NCBI RefSeq assembly: GCF_900111005.1
Contig: NZ_FOFV01000015.1
Span: forward strand, 1 to 64,000
DNA length: 64,000 nucleotides
Reading direction: 5' to 3'
From: Lentzea albida
GTDB lineage: Bacteria; Actinomycetota; Actinomycetes; Mycobacteriales; Pseudonocardiaceae
Positions 40,569 to 48,821 of this stretch are shown here, piece by piece. The notes under the pieces are model-generated. The model was not told the origin of the DNA and did no database searches. It worked only from the letters and a program-made list of their open reading frames with translations. The position numbers and the translations under genes were made by a program. Every line of letters begins with the position of its first letter. The first letter of the stretch is position 1.

Positions 40569-41552
40569 ATGCGAGCCAAAGGCATCGCGTACGACACCGG
40601 TTTCGTGCGCCACGGGGACATTTCGCTCAAGACGTTCGACCTGGACGAGGTCAGGCGGGACCTGACCGCGATCAGGGACGACCTGCACTGCAACGCCGTC
40701 CACCTCGTCGGAGGTGATCCCGAACGGCTCGAACGGGCCGCGGAGATCGCCGCCGGGCTGGGGCTGGAGATCTGGTTCTCGCCCTATCCGCTGGAGCTCA
40801 CGCCGTCCGAGGTCCTCGACCTGTTCGCCGACTGCGCGCGCAGGGCCGAGCGGGTCCGGGCGCACGCGGAGGTCGTGTTCGTGACGGGCGTCGAGCTCAG
40901 CGTCATGAACCCGGGCTTCCTGCCGGGTGACGACGTCCTGCAGCGCGTGGAGCAGCTCATGGGACGACCCGAGCGGATGCGGGAGGCGGGGGAGAGGCTC
41001 AACGCGTTCCTCGCCGAAGCCGTCGGCGTCGTGCGGCGGCACTTCCACGGCAGACTCACCTACGCCTGCATCCCGTTCGAGAACCCCGACTGGGACCTGT
41101 TCGACATCAGGTCGTTCGAGCTGATCCGCTCCGCCGAGGTCGCCGGCGTGTACGCCGAGAGCATCAGGAACGTGGTGGCGCAGGGGAAACCGGTCGCCAT
41201 CACGGGCTTCGGCACGGCGGCGTGGCACGGGTCGGGTGCCATCGCGCCGCGCAGCATGGAGATCGTCGAGCACGACGAGGCCGGGCTGCCGGTCCGCGTG
41301 AAGGACGGCTACGTGCGCGACGAGGAGGAGCAGGCCACGTACCTGCGCGAGGTGCTGGAGACCTTCGAGGCCGAGGGCGTCGACAGCGCGTTCGTGTACA
41401 TGTTCGCGCTCGCCAACTACACCCACCGGCCGGACGACCCGTCCCGCGACCTCGACATGGCGGGTCCCGGGATCGTGAAGGTGCACGAGGACGGCCGCTG
41501 GGAGCCCAAGGCCGCGTTCGGTGCCGTCGCTGAGGTCTACGCCCGCATTTAA
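40569..41552 (+). CDS. TIM-barrel glycosidase-like protein (historically 'abortive infection protein')
   Basis: A 327-residue protein of a family frequently labelled 'abortive infection protein' in actinobacteria. The sequence is a (beta/alpha)8 glycoside hydrolase-like barrel: KGIAYDTGFV, CNAVHLVGGD, GLEIWFSPYP, RLTYACIPFENPDWDLFDI, KPVAITGFGTAAWHGSG, and SAFVYMFALANYTHRPD near the end. Acidic residues after strands 4 and 7 could serve as catalytic pair, but they cannot be fixed by eye. No phage-defence role has a visible basis. The ATG was chosen by the leaderless promoter directly upstream. Confidence 0.7.
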   Translation: MRAKGIAYDTGFVRHGDISLKTFDLDEVRRDLTAIRDDLHCNAVHLVGGDPERLERAAEIAAGLGLEIWFSPYPLELTPSEVLDLFADCARRAERVRAHAEVVFVTGVELSVMNPGFLPGDDVLQRVEQLMGRPERMREAGERLNAFLAEAVGVVRRHFHGRLTYACIPFENPDWDLFDIRSFELIRSAEVAGVYAESIRNVVAQGKPVAITGFGTAAWHGSGAIAPRSMEIVEHDEAGLPVRVKDGYVRDEEEQATYLREVLETFEAEGVDSAFVYMFALANYTHRPDDPSRDLDMAGPGIVKVHEDGRWEPKAAFGAVAEVYARI

Positions 41553-41595
41553 GCGCTTGGCGGGCACGGGAACGCCAGCCAGACTCGTGGGCACC

Positions 41596-42381
41596 ATGAG
41601 CGCAAGGTTGCGAGCGATCGCCCACGACACCGTCGCCATCTCGGAGCGCGGTTCCTACTCCACCCCCGCCGGCGAGGTCGCCGTCGCCGTCACCCCCGCG
41701 GTCGAGGGGACCCGGCTCCACCTGCCGGACGAGGTGCTCCCGCTGCCCCCGGAGACCGGCGAGGCGCGGATCGACGTCACCAACGAGTCCACTTTGGACG
41801 CGAGCCGCCGGCTCGGCGGTGACGTCGCGGCGCTGAACTTCGCGTCCGCCCGCAGCACCGGCGGCGGCTTCCTCAACGGCGCGCAGGCCCAGGAGGAGAG
41901 CATCGCCCGTGCGTCGGCGCTCTACCCGTGCCTGCGTGCCGCGGGCGAGTTCTACGCGTACCACCGCGCGCACGGGGACCTCACCTACACCGACCGCGTG
42001 ATCTACTCGCCGCGCGTGCCGGTCTTCAAGGACGACGAGGGCGCGTTGCTGCCGGAGCCGTACGAGGTCTCGTTCCTCACCGCGGCCGCGCCGAACCTGG
42101 CGGCCGTCCTGCGCAACCAGCCCGACCGCGCCGACGGCGTGCCGCTCGCGTTGCTGCGCCGCGCCATCCGCGTCCTGCACGTCGCCGCGTCGCACGGTCA
42201 CCGCAGGCTCGTGCTGGGCGCGTGGGGGTGCGGGGTCTTCGGCAACGACCCCGCGACCGTCGCCCGGATCTTCGGGCTGGCGCTGCGGGACAACCGCTAC
42301 TTCGAGCACGTCGTCTTCGCGGTGCTCGACCGCCAGAAGGGCACGCCGACCTTCCAGGCGTTCGCCGACGCCCTCGGCTGA
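41596..42381 (+). CDS. TIGR02452-family microbial PARG-like protein
   Basis: A 261-residue protein of the DUF2263/TIGR02452 family, the bacterial-type poly(ADP-ribose) glycohydrolases. The diagnostic loop NFASARSTGGGFLNGAQAQ with the following QEESIARAS matches GGG-X6-8-QEE; the paired Glu residues are the catalytic acids that cleave ribose-ribose bonds of poly(ADP-ribose). It then has WGCGVFGNDPATVARIF, the macrodomain-type phosphate loop. It may erase ADP-ribosylation marks or deal with ADP-ribosylating toxins. The start at MSARLRAIAHDT is set by conserved sequence; the upstream part of the frame belongs to the previous gene. Confidence 0.88.
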   Translation: MSARLRAIAHDTVAISERGSYSTPAGEVAVAVTPAVEGTRLHLPDEVLPLPPETGEARIDVTNESTLDASRRLGGDVAALNFASARSTGGGFLNGAQAQEESIARASALYPCLRAAGEFYAYHRAHGDLTYTDRVIYSPRVPVFKDDEGALLPEPYEVSFLTAAAPNLAAVLRNQPDRADGVPLALLRRAIRVLHVAASHGHRRLVLGAWGCGVFGNDPATVARIFGLALRDNRYFEHVVFAVLDRQKGTPTFQAFADALG

Positions 42382-42388
42382 GCCACAG

Positions 42389-42481
42389 TGGCACCACCCC
42401 TGACCTGCACTGAGCCAACATGATGCCAAGTTGAGCCAGAATTGCTTGTGGGTGGTGCCATCGTGTGCCATAGTGGTGCCA
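42389..42481. promoter_or_regulatory. Phased operator boxes (GTGGTGCCA) before the RHH gene
   Basis: Three direct boxes GTGGTGCCA, CGTGTGCCA, GTGGTGCCA end at 42460, 42470 and 42481, spaced 10 and 11 bases, i.e. one DNA turn. An inverted copy TGGCACCAC lies at 42389-42397. The last box runs into the ATG of the RHH gene. Stacked sites on one helical face are typical of ribbon-helix-helix autorepression. Confidence 0.65.
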
Positions 42482-43002
42482 TGGATCTGACCCCGTATGT
42501 GGCTTCCCTCGGTCGCGAACTGCTGACCGCCGTCGAGACCGGCGGCGACGAAGCGAGTGCGCTGGTCGAGCGGTTGACCGTGACGATGGAGTCGGCGATC
42601 CGGCTGGCACTGCTCGAAGCGCTGTCCGCCGCCGCCGACGAGATCACCGCGGACCTGGCACCGGACTCGGTGCAGGTGTTGCTGCGGGGCCGCGACCCGA
42701 AGTTCGTGGTGACGCGCAGGGCGCCCGAACCGGCCGTCGCGCCGGAGCCCGCCCCCGCGCCGCCCGCCGAGGACGTGGCGGCCGGCTTCGAGGACGGCAC
42801 CACCGTGCGCATCAACGTCCGCCTGCCCGAGCCGCTCAAGGCCGCGATCGACGAGGCGGCGGCCAAGGAGGGGCGTTCGGTCAACGCGTGGCTCGTGCGC
42901 GCCGCGTCCGCCCAGCTGAACCCGAAGCGCGAGCAGACCGTCGCCGAGGCGGTGACGAGCAGCATCACCGGCTCGCAGCGTTTCGTCGGCTGGGTCCGCT
43001 AG
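42481..43002 (+). CDS. Ribbon-helix-helix transcriptional regulator
   Basis: A 173-residue protein. The C-terminal part VRINVRLPEPLKAAIDEAAA, then EGRSVNAWLVRAASAQL, is a textbook Arc/CopG ribbon-helix-helix: a DNA-contacting strand and two helices. The N-terminal about 80 residues are helical (YVASLGRELLTAVETGGDEA), joined by a Pro/Ala-rich linker, and may sense a ligand or partner. No toxin gene follows, so it is not a classic antitoxin. The ATG at 42481 coincides with the last operator box, predicting tight autoregulation, and it may control the tailoring/export genes that start 68 bases downstream. Confidence 0.82.
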   Translation: MDLTPYVASLGRELLTAVETGGDEASALVERLTVTMESAIRLALLEALSAAADEITADLAPDSVQVLLRGRDPKFVVTRRAPEPAVAPEPAPAPPAEDVAAGFEDGTTVRINVRLPEPLKAAIDEAAAKEGRSVNAWLVRAASAQLNPKREQTVAEAVTSSITGSQRFVGWVR

Positions 43003-43070
43003 CACCCGCTCCTCATCACATCGCCCCGACCTGCGGGGATGCTCCACCGACACCTTCTGAGGGGACAGCC

Positions 43071-43913
43071 ATGCCTTCTTACGACACGCCAGAACCGATT
43101 TCCGTACTGCTCGACGTCTACGCGGGCCACGTCCAGGTGGTCGCGTCCGACCGCACCACCACCGCGGTCGAGGTGCGGCCCACCGACTCGTCCGACGCCT
43201 CGGACCGGGAGGCCGCGGAGAAGATCAGGGTCGACTACGCCGACGGCACCCTCGTCGTGCGCGGCCCGAAGCGGACCTTCGACTTCTCCCGCAAGACGCG
43301 CTCGGTCGACGTCGTGATCGAGCTCCCGACCGGGTCCAAGGTGGACATCGACGTGGCGGCCGGCAGCGCCCGCACCTCCGGCGTGCTCGGCGTGACCGAG
43401 GTCGACCTGTCCGCGGGCAACATCCACCTCGACCGCACCGGCCCGCTGAAGGCCGACACGGGCGCCGGGCAGGTCAAGATCGGCGCGGTCACCGGCGACG
43501 CCGAGGTCAAGACCGGCAGCGGCCACATCCGCGTCGGCAGGGTCGACGGCTCGCTGGTCGTCAAGAACTCCAACGGCCACATCGACGTCGGCACGGTCGA
43601 GGGCGAGCTGCGGGCCCGTTCCGCCAACGGCGACATCAACGTCGAACGCGCCGGCGCGCTGGTGGACGCCCGGACCGCGATGGGCTCCATCGAGGTCGCC
43701 GAGGTCGTCCGCGACACCGTCTCGCTGAACACCGCCATGGGCGGCATCGAGCTCGGGATCGCCCAGGGCACCGCCGCGTGGATCGACGCCAAGACGTCGT
43801 TCGGCCGCGTCAGCAACACCCTCGACGGCAGCGACGGCCCCGGCAACGCCGCCCAGACCGTCAAGGTCACCGCCCACACGTCCTTCGGCGACATCTCCGT
43901 CCGCCGTGCCTGA
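43071..43913 (+). CDS. DUF4097 beta-helix repeat protein
   Basis: A 280-residue protein composed of short repeated strands of the DUF4097 (adhesin-like/LiaF-like) right-handed beta-helix: GNIHLDRTG, AGQVKIGAVTG, SGHIRVGRVDG, NGHIDVGTVEG, NGDINVERAG, MGSIEVAEV. There is no signal peptide. Genes of this type often sit next to DrrAB-type ABC transporters, as here (10 bases to the ATPase gene). AGGGGA lies 6 bases upstream of the ATG. Function unknown; perhaps it shields or senses the transported compound. Confidence 0.85.
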   Translation: MPSYDTPEPISVLLDVYAGHVQVVASDRTTTAVEVRPTDSSDASDREAAEKIRVDYADGTLVVRGPKRTFDFSRKTRSVDVVIELPTGSKVDIDVAAGSARTSGVLGVTEVDLSAGNIHLDRTGPLKADTGAGQVKIGAVTGDAEVKTGSGHIRVGRVDGSLVVKNSNGHIDVGTVEGELRARSANGDINVERAGALVDARTAMGSIEVAEVVRDTVSLNTAMGGIELGIAQGTAAWIDAKTSFGRVSNTLDGSDGPGNAAQTVKVTAHTSFGDISVRRA

Positions 43914-43923
43914 GGGGAACCCC

Positions 43924-44859
43924 ATGAACGCGATCGAGGCAAGAGGCCTGCGCCGGTCCTACGGCGACAACGAGGTTCTCAAAGGCGTCGACCTGAACGT
44001 CAAGCGCGGCACCGTCTTCTCGTTGCTGGGCGCGAACGGCGCCGGCAAGACCACCACCGTCAAGATCCTGTCCACGTTGATCCGGGCGGACGGCGGCAGC
44101 GCGTCCGTCGCCGGTCACGACGTGGCGGGCGACCCCGACGCCGTCCGCGCCGCGATCGGGGTGACGGGCCAGTTCTCCGCCGTCGACAACCTTATGACGG
44201 GTCGCGAGAACCTGAAGCTGATGGCCGACCTGCACCACCTCGGCAAGGCCGGTGGCAGGCGCAGGGCCGAGCAGCTGCTGGAGCAGTTCGACCTCGTCGA
44301 CGCCGCCGACAAGTCCGCGTCGACCTACTCGGGCGGCATGCGGCGCCGGCTCGACCTCGCGATGACGCTGGTCGGGTCGCCGCAGGTGATCTTCCTGGAC
44401 GAGCCGACCACCGGGCTCGACCCGCGCAGCCGCCGCACCATGTGGCACATCGTGCGGGGACTGGTGGCGAGCGGCGTCACGATCTTCCTCACCACCCAGT
44501 ACCTCGAGGAGGCCGACGAGCTCGCCGACCGGATCGCGGTGCTGGACCACGGCAGGATCGTCGCCGAGGGCACCGCGGACGAGCTCAAGCGCCGCATCCC
44601 CGGTGGCCACGTCCTGCTGCAGTTCGCGGAACTGCGCGAGCTGGAGTCCGCCGCGCGGATCATCCGCCACGCCTCGCGCGACGGCGACGCGCTGTCCCTG
44701 CGGGTGCCGAGCGACGGCAACGTCCGTTCGCTCAAAGCACTGCTCGACCGGCTCGACGAGAACGCGGTCGCGGTCGAGTCGCTCAGCACGCACACCCCCG
44801 ACCTCGACGACGTCTTCCTCGCCCTCACCGGCAATCCCGACAAGGTGGCCCAGAGATGA
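43924..44859 (+). CDS. DrrA-type ABC transporter ATP-binding protein
   Basis: A 311-residue ATPase of the daunorubicin-resistance DrrA family. Walker A GANGAGKT (37-44), signature YSGGMRRRLDLAM, Walker B VIFLDEPTTGLD and H-loop TTQYLEEADELADRI are complete, and the C-terminal domain (about 230-311) is the DrrA-specific extension ending LDDVFLALTG. With the next gene it forms an ABC-2 exporter, most often for drugs or self-made metabolites. The ATG at 43924 has GAGGGGA before it. It overlaps the permease gene by ATGA. Confidence 0.93.
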   Translation: MNAIEARGLRRSYGDNEVLKGVDLNVKRGTVFSLLGANGAGKTTTVKILSTLIRADGGSASVAGHDVAGDPDAVRAAIGVTGQFSAVDNLMTGRENLKLMADLHHLGKAGGRRRAEQLLEQFDLVDAADKSASTYSGGMRRRLDLAMTLVGSPQVIFLDEPTTGLDPRSRRTMWHIVRGLVASGVTIFLTTQYLEEADELADRIAVLDHGRIVAEGTADELKRRIPGGHVLLQFAELRELESAARIIRHASRDGDALSLRVPSDGNVRSLKALLDRLDENAVAVESLSTHTPDLDDVFLALTGNPDKVAQR

Positions 44860-45638
44860 CCTACGTGCTGACCGACTCGGCGACGATGGTGCGCCGCAAC
44901 CTGAAGCGGATGATCCGCTACCCGTCGATGACGTTCCAGCTCCTGATCATGCCGGTCGTCTTCCTGCTGCTGTTCGTCTACGTCTTCGGCGGCACGCTGG
45001 GCGCCGGGCTCGGCGGGCCCTCCGGCGGCCGGGCCGAGTACCTGAACTACGTGACGCCGACGATCGTCCTGATGGCGATCACCGCCGCGGTGCAGGGCAC
45101 GAGCATCTCGATCGCGATGGACATGACCGAGGGCATCGTCGACCGCTTCCGCACCATGAAGATCGCACGCGTGTCCGTCCTCACCGGACACGTCGTGGGC
45201 AGCCTGGTCCAGACGGTCCTCGCCATGGCGTTCGTCTTCGGCGTCGCGGTCGCGATCGGGTTCCGGCCGCAGGCGAGCGCCCTCGACTGGCTCGCGCTGG
45301 CCGGTCTGCTGGTGGCGATGGCGTTCGCGCTGATCTGGTTCTCCGCGGCGCTCGGCCTCGCCAGCAAGTCCGTCGAGTCGTCGAGCAACGTCGGCCTGCC
45401 GCTGATCCTGCTCCCGTTCTTCGGCAACGGTTTCGTGCCCACCGACTCGATGCCGACCGTGCTGCGCTGGTTCGCCGAGTACCAGCCGTTCACCCCGTTC
45501 ATCGACGCCCTGCGCGGCCTGCTGATGGGCACGCCGATCGGCAACAGCGGCTACATCGCCTTCGCCTGGTGCGCCGTCATCGGGTTCGGCGGCTACCTCT
45601 GGTCCAAGAAGCTCTTCAACCGCGAATCCACCCGCTGA
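44856..45638 (+). CDS. DrrB-type ABC-2 transporter permease
   Basis: A 260-residue permease with six membrane helices (LLIMPVVFLLLFVYVFGG, YVTPTIVLMAITAAVQGTS, LVQTVLAMAFVFGVAVAIG and others). The loop EGIVDRFRTMKIAR matches the DrrB/ABC-2 EAA-like coupling region, and FVPTDSMPTVLRWFAEYQPF is the usual pre-TM6 segment. It pairs with the DrrA-type ATPase it overlaps. Its placement between a DUF4097 gene and a P450 suggests export of the product of this small cluster. Confidence 0.92.
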   Translation: MTYVLTDSATMVRRNLKRMIRYPSMTFQLLIMPVVFLLLFVYVFGGTLGAGLGGPSGGRAEYLNYVTPTIVLMAITAAVQGTSISIAMDMTEGIVDRFRTMKIARVSVLTGHVVGSLVQTVLAMAFVFGVAVAIGFRPQASALDWLALAGLLVAMAFALIWFSAALGLASKSVESSSNVGLPLILLPFFGNGFVPTDSMPTVLRWFAEYQPFTPFIDALRGLLMGTPIGNSGYIAFAWCAVIGFGGYLWSKKLFNRESTR

Positions 45639-45655
45639 CAAGGAGAACACCGATC

Positions 45656-46852
45656 ATGCTGCACGGTTTACCGATGGACCGCGACGTCACGCCGTTCGAC
45701 CCGCCGAGCGCTATCACGAAGGTGCGCTCGACCCGCCCGGTCAGCCCGATGCTCTTCCCCGACGGCCACGAGGGCTGGCTGATCAGCGGCTACGACGCCG
45801 TCCGGCAGGCGTTGGCCGACACCAGGTTCAGCTCCCGCCAGGACCTCGGCGTCCTGCACGCGCCGTACCCGACGCCCGGCATGCCCGAGTTCACCGAGCC
45901 CTCCCCGCCGGAACCCGGCGTGTTCATCAGCATGGACGCGCCCGAGCACACCCGGCTGCGGCGCAAGCTGACCGGAGCGTTCACCGTCCGGCGGATGAAG
46001 GCGCTGGAGGACCGCATCACCGAGATCACCGCCCGGCAGCTCGACGAGCTCGCGAAGCTCACCCCGCCGGTCGACCTGGTGCGGGAGTTCGCGCTTCCCG
46101 TGCCGTCGCTGGTGATCTGCGAGCTGCTCGGCGTCCCGTACGAGGACCGCGACACGTTCCAGACGAACACCGCGAGGTTCATGGAACGCGAGATCTCCCT
46201 CGAGGACAAGATGGCCGCGTACATCGCGACCAACACCTTCCTGGCCGGCCTGATCGCGGCCAAGCGCGCCGAACCCACCGACGACCTGCTGTCCGACCTG
46301 GCCCGTGACGAGGACCTCAGCGACCAGGAGCTCGTCGGGATGTCGTTCCTGCTGCTGCTCGCCGGCCACGAGACGACCGCGAACATGCTGGCGCTGGGCA
46401 CGTTCGCGCTGCTGGAACACCCGGACCAGATGGCGGCGCTGCGGGCGGAGCCGGAGCTGATCCCCGATGCCGTCGAGGAGCTGCTGCGCTACCTGACGGT
46501 CGTCGACATCTTCTTCCGCTACGCGGCGGAGGACATCGAGTTCCACGGTGAGACCATCCGCGAGGGCTCGACGGTCGTGCTGTCGCTGCTGGCCGGCAAC
46601 CACGACCCCGGGCGCTACGAGAACGGCGACGAGCTGGACGTCCACCGCAACGCCCGGGGCCACCTGGCGTTCGGGCACGGCGTGCACCAGTGCCTCGGTC
46701 AGCAGCTGGCCCGCATCGAGATGCGCGCCGGGTTCGAGGGACTGCTGCACCGCTTCCCCTCGCTGCGACTCGCCGTTCCGGCGGCCGAGGTGAAGCTCAA
46801 GACCGACATGAACATCTACGGCGTGCACGCCCTGCCTGTCACCTGGGAGTAG
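45656..46852 (+). CDS. Cytochrome P450, actinobacterial CYP105/107-like
   Basis: A 398-residue P450 of usual length. I-helix AGHETTANM, K-helix ELLR (ExxR), and the heme loop FGHGVHQCLGQQLARIE with Cys ligand are intact; ISMDAPEHTRLRRKLTGAFT is the conserved C-helix region. Such enzymes tailor polyketide, terpene or peptide products. AAGGAG lies 9 bases upstream of the ATG, 17 bases after the permease stop, so it is the last gene of the DUF4097-DrrA-DrrB-P450 unit. Its stop is 3 bases from the stop of the convergent SDR. Confidence 0.93.
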   Translation: MLHGLPMDRDVTPFDPPSAITKVRSTRPVSPMLFPDGHEGWLISGYDAVRQALADTRFSSRQDLGVLHAPYPTPGMPEFTEPSPPEPGVFISMDAPEHTRLRRKLTGAFTVRRMKALEDRITEITARQLDELAKLTPPVDLVREFALPVPSLVICELLGVPYEDRDTFQTNTARFMEREISLEDKMAAYIATNTFLAGLIAAKRAEPTDDLLSDLARDEDLSDQELVGMSFLLLLAGHETTANMLALGTFALLEHPDQMAALRAEPELIPDAVEELLRYLTVVDIFFRYAAEDIEFHGETIREGSTVVLSLLAGNHDPGRYENGDELDVHRNARGHLAFGHGVHQCLGQQLARIEMRAGFEGLLHRFPSLRLAVPAAEVKLKTDMNIYGVHALPVTWE

Positions 46853-46855
46853 CCG

Positions 46856-47557
46856 TCAGACGGTGAACCCACCGTCGGCGTTGATGCTGGCACCGGTGAC
46901 GTACGCACCGGCCTCCCCCGCCAGCGCCGCCACCACCTCCGCTATCTCCGCCGGAGTTCCGTAGCGTCCCAGCGCGGTCAGTCCGCGAATCGTGTCCGAC
47001 ATCGGCCCGTCCGCGGGGTTCATGTCCGTGTCGGTGGGACCGGGGTTGACGACGTTCGCCGTGATGCCCAGCGGGCCCAGTTCACGAGCGAGTCCCTTCG
47101 TCATCCCGACCAGTGCGGTCTTGCTGGCCGAGTACAGGGCGAAGCCGGGGAACGGCGCGTACACCGCGACGTTGCTCCCGATGCTGATGATCCGGCCACC
47201 TCCACGCATGTGCTTGGCCGCCGCACGCGCCGCGAGAAAAGGCGCGCGCACGTTCACGGCCATGGTGTGGTCGAACTCCTCGCGTCCCAGCTCATCCAGC
47301 GGGCCGACCTGGAAGACCCCGGCGTTGTTGACGAGCACGTCGAGCCGTCCGAAGTGGACCGCGGTCTCCTCGACCGCGGCCACGACGGCGTCCGGGTCGG
47401 CGCTGTCCGCCCGGATGGCGAAACCGTTGTCCGGCTTGGTGTTCTGGTACGTGACGGCGACGTGGGCGCCGAGGGCGGTGAGCTTCTCGGCGACCGCGGC
47501 CCCGATGCCGCGACTCCCACCGGTGACGAGAGCGGCTTTCCCCGCAAGTGATCCCAT
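46856..47557 (-). CDS. SDR-family oxidoreductase
   Basis: A 233-residue classical short-chain dehydrogenase. TGGSRGIGA (nucleotide glycine motif, about 13-21), NNAG, and the catalytic Y-x-x-x-K as YSASK are present, followed by LARELGPLGITANVVNPGPT and the C-terminal TGASINADGG. NADPH preference is suggested by the basic residue after the glycine motif. It reduces a ketone or aldehyde of unknown identity. It is followed (upstream on the strand) by the desaturase gene, 51 bases apart, and the two could form one unit. Confidence 0.9.
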   Translation of the reverse strand: MGSLAGKAALVTGGSRGIGAAVAEKLTALGAHVAVTYQNTKPDNGFAIRADSADPDAVVAAVEETAVHFGRLDVLVNNAGVFQVGPLDELGREEFDHTMAVNVRAPFLAARAAAKHMRGGGRIISIGSNVAVYAPFPGFALYSASKTALVGMTKGLARELGPLGITANVVNPGPTDTDMNPADGPMSDTIRGLTALGRYGTPAEIAEVVAALAGEAGAYVTGASINADGGFTV

Positions 47558-47608
47558 GCCGTTCAGCCTGCTGCACCGGCGGCCGGGGTTCTGGCGGGAA
47601 TCGGACCG

Positions 47609-48607
47609 TCAGTTCGTCCCGGGGACGAGGGGCCTCGCCCGCAACGGCGCGGCGACCTCGTGCAGGTGCTGGAGGACGTGGCCGTACGAGCGGAACAGCC
47701 CGCACTGCGCGTAGGAGATGCCGCGCTGCTCGCAGAAGTCGTGCACGATCACCTGGGCCTTGCGCAGCGCGGGCCGCGGCATGCTCGGGAACAGGTGGTG
47801 CTCGATCTGGTAGTTCAGCCCGCCGAGCAGGATGTCGGTGAACCAGCCGCCGCGGATGTTGCGCGAGGTCAGCACCTGCTTGCGCAGGAAGTCGAGCGAG
47901 TGCCCGGCCGACAGCACCGGCATCCCCTTGTGGTTCGGGGCGAACGAACACCCCATGTAGAAGCCCCACAACGCCTGGTGCACCAGGACGAACGCGATCG
48001 CGTACACGGGGGAGAGCACCCAGAACACGACGGCCAGGTACACCACGACGTTCGCGATCATCACGGCCCGCTCGCGGCCCGAGTGCCGGATCGAGTGCCA
48101 GTGCAGCGCGAAGCCTTCGAGGAACAGCAACGGGAAGAAGAGCACGGCCTGGTGCGAGGCGATCCACCTCAGCGGGCCGCGCTTCGCGAGGCCCTGCCGC
48201 TGCGTGAACGCCAGCACCGTGATGTCGACGTCCGGGTCCTCGTCCTCGTGGTTCGGGTTGGCGTGGTGGCGGTTGTGCTTGCCCACCCACCAGTCGTAGC
48301 TGACGCCGACCAGTCCGCTGTGGACGTAGCCGACGACCTCGTTCCACTTCCTCGACGCGAAGATCTGCTTGTGCCCGGCGTCGTGTCCGATGAACGCGAG
48401 CTGGGTGCTCATCGCCGCGAGCACGACGGCCACCGCGAGCTGCCACCACGAGTCGCCGAGCAGCGCGAAGGCCACCCACGTCGCCGCGTAGACCGCGAGG
48501 TTCACCCCGATGCGGACGTAGTAGTACCCGCGTCGTCGTTCGAGCAGCCCGGCCTGCTTGACCAGGGCGGACAACTGGGCGAAGTCACTCGCCTGCCGAA
48601 GCGCCAT
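47609..48607 (-). CDS. Fatty acid desaturase (membrane di-iron)
   Basis: A 332-residue integral membrane desaturase. The three histidine boxes are HDAGHKQ, HNRHHANP and QIEHHLFP, the ligands of the di-iron centre; the last with Gln before the HxxHH resembles front-end or acyl-lipid desaturases. There are four to six membrane segments. It introduces a double bond into an acyl chain, with electrons from ferredoxin or a reductase not encoded here. The ATG at 48607 is where homology begins (MALRQASDFAQLSALVKQAG). Its place among tailoring genes leaves open whether it acts on membrane lipids or on a metabolite's acyl part. Confidence 0.9.
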   Translation of the reverse strand: MALRQASDFAQLSALVKQAGLLERRRGYYYVRIGVNLAVYAATWVAFALLGDSWWQLAVAVVLAAMSTQLAFIGHDAGHKQIFASRKWNEVVGYVHSGLVGVSYDWWVGKHNRHHANPNHEDEDPDVDITVLAFTQRQGLAKRGPLRWIASHQAVLFFPLLFLEGFALHWHSIRHSGRERAVMIANVVVYLAVVFWVLSPVYAIAFVLVHQALWGFYMGCSFAPNHKGMPVLSAGHSLDFLRKQVLTSRNIRGGWFTDILLGGLNYQIEHHLFPSMPRPALRKAQVIVHDFCEQRGISYAQCGLFRSYGHVLQHLHEVAAPLRARPLVPGTN

Positions 48608-48821
48608 TCGCGAAGAATGCCGGATCGCGGCGACGAAGTCATAGACGGCCGGTGAAGTCGTTACAAACCGCCGCGGTCGGGCCCTTCTGCGGTACGGCGC
48701 GGTCTCGCATCGACACGATGGAGTGATCATGATCTTCGTCTCCGGCGAGCCGCGCGCATCCGCCCGTTCCGCTGTTGTCCAGTGCTGCCGAAAACCGGAT
48801 CGGTAGAGAGGACCAGAAGGC

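Noticed and set aside
40569..41552. Phage-defence abortive infection gene
   Set aside because: The label is an inherited annotation; the sequence shows a TIM-barrel hydrolase pattern and nothing that ties it to defence.
42481..43002. Toxin-antitoxin module with the RHH protein as antitoxin
   Set aside because: No small toxin gene lies on either side; the next gene starts 68 bases later and is a beta-helix repeat protein.
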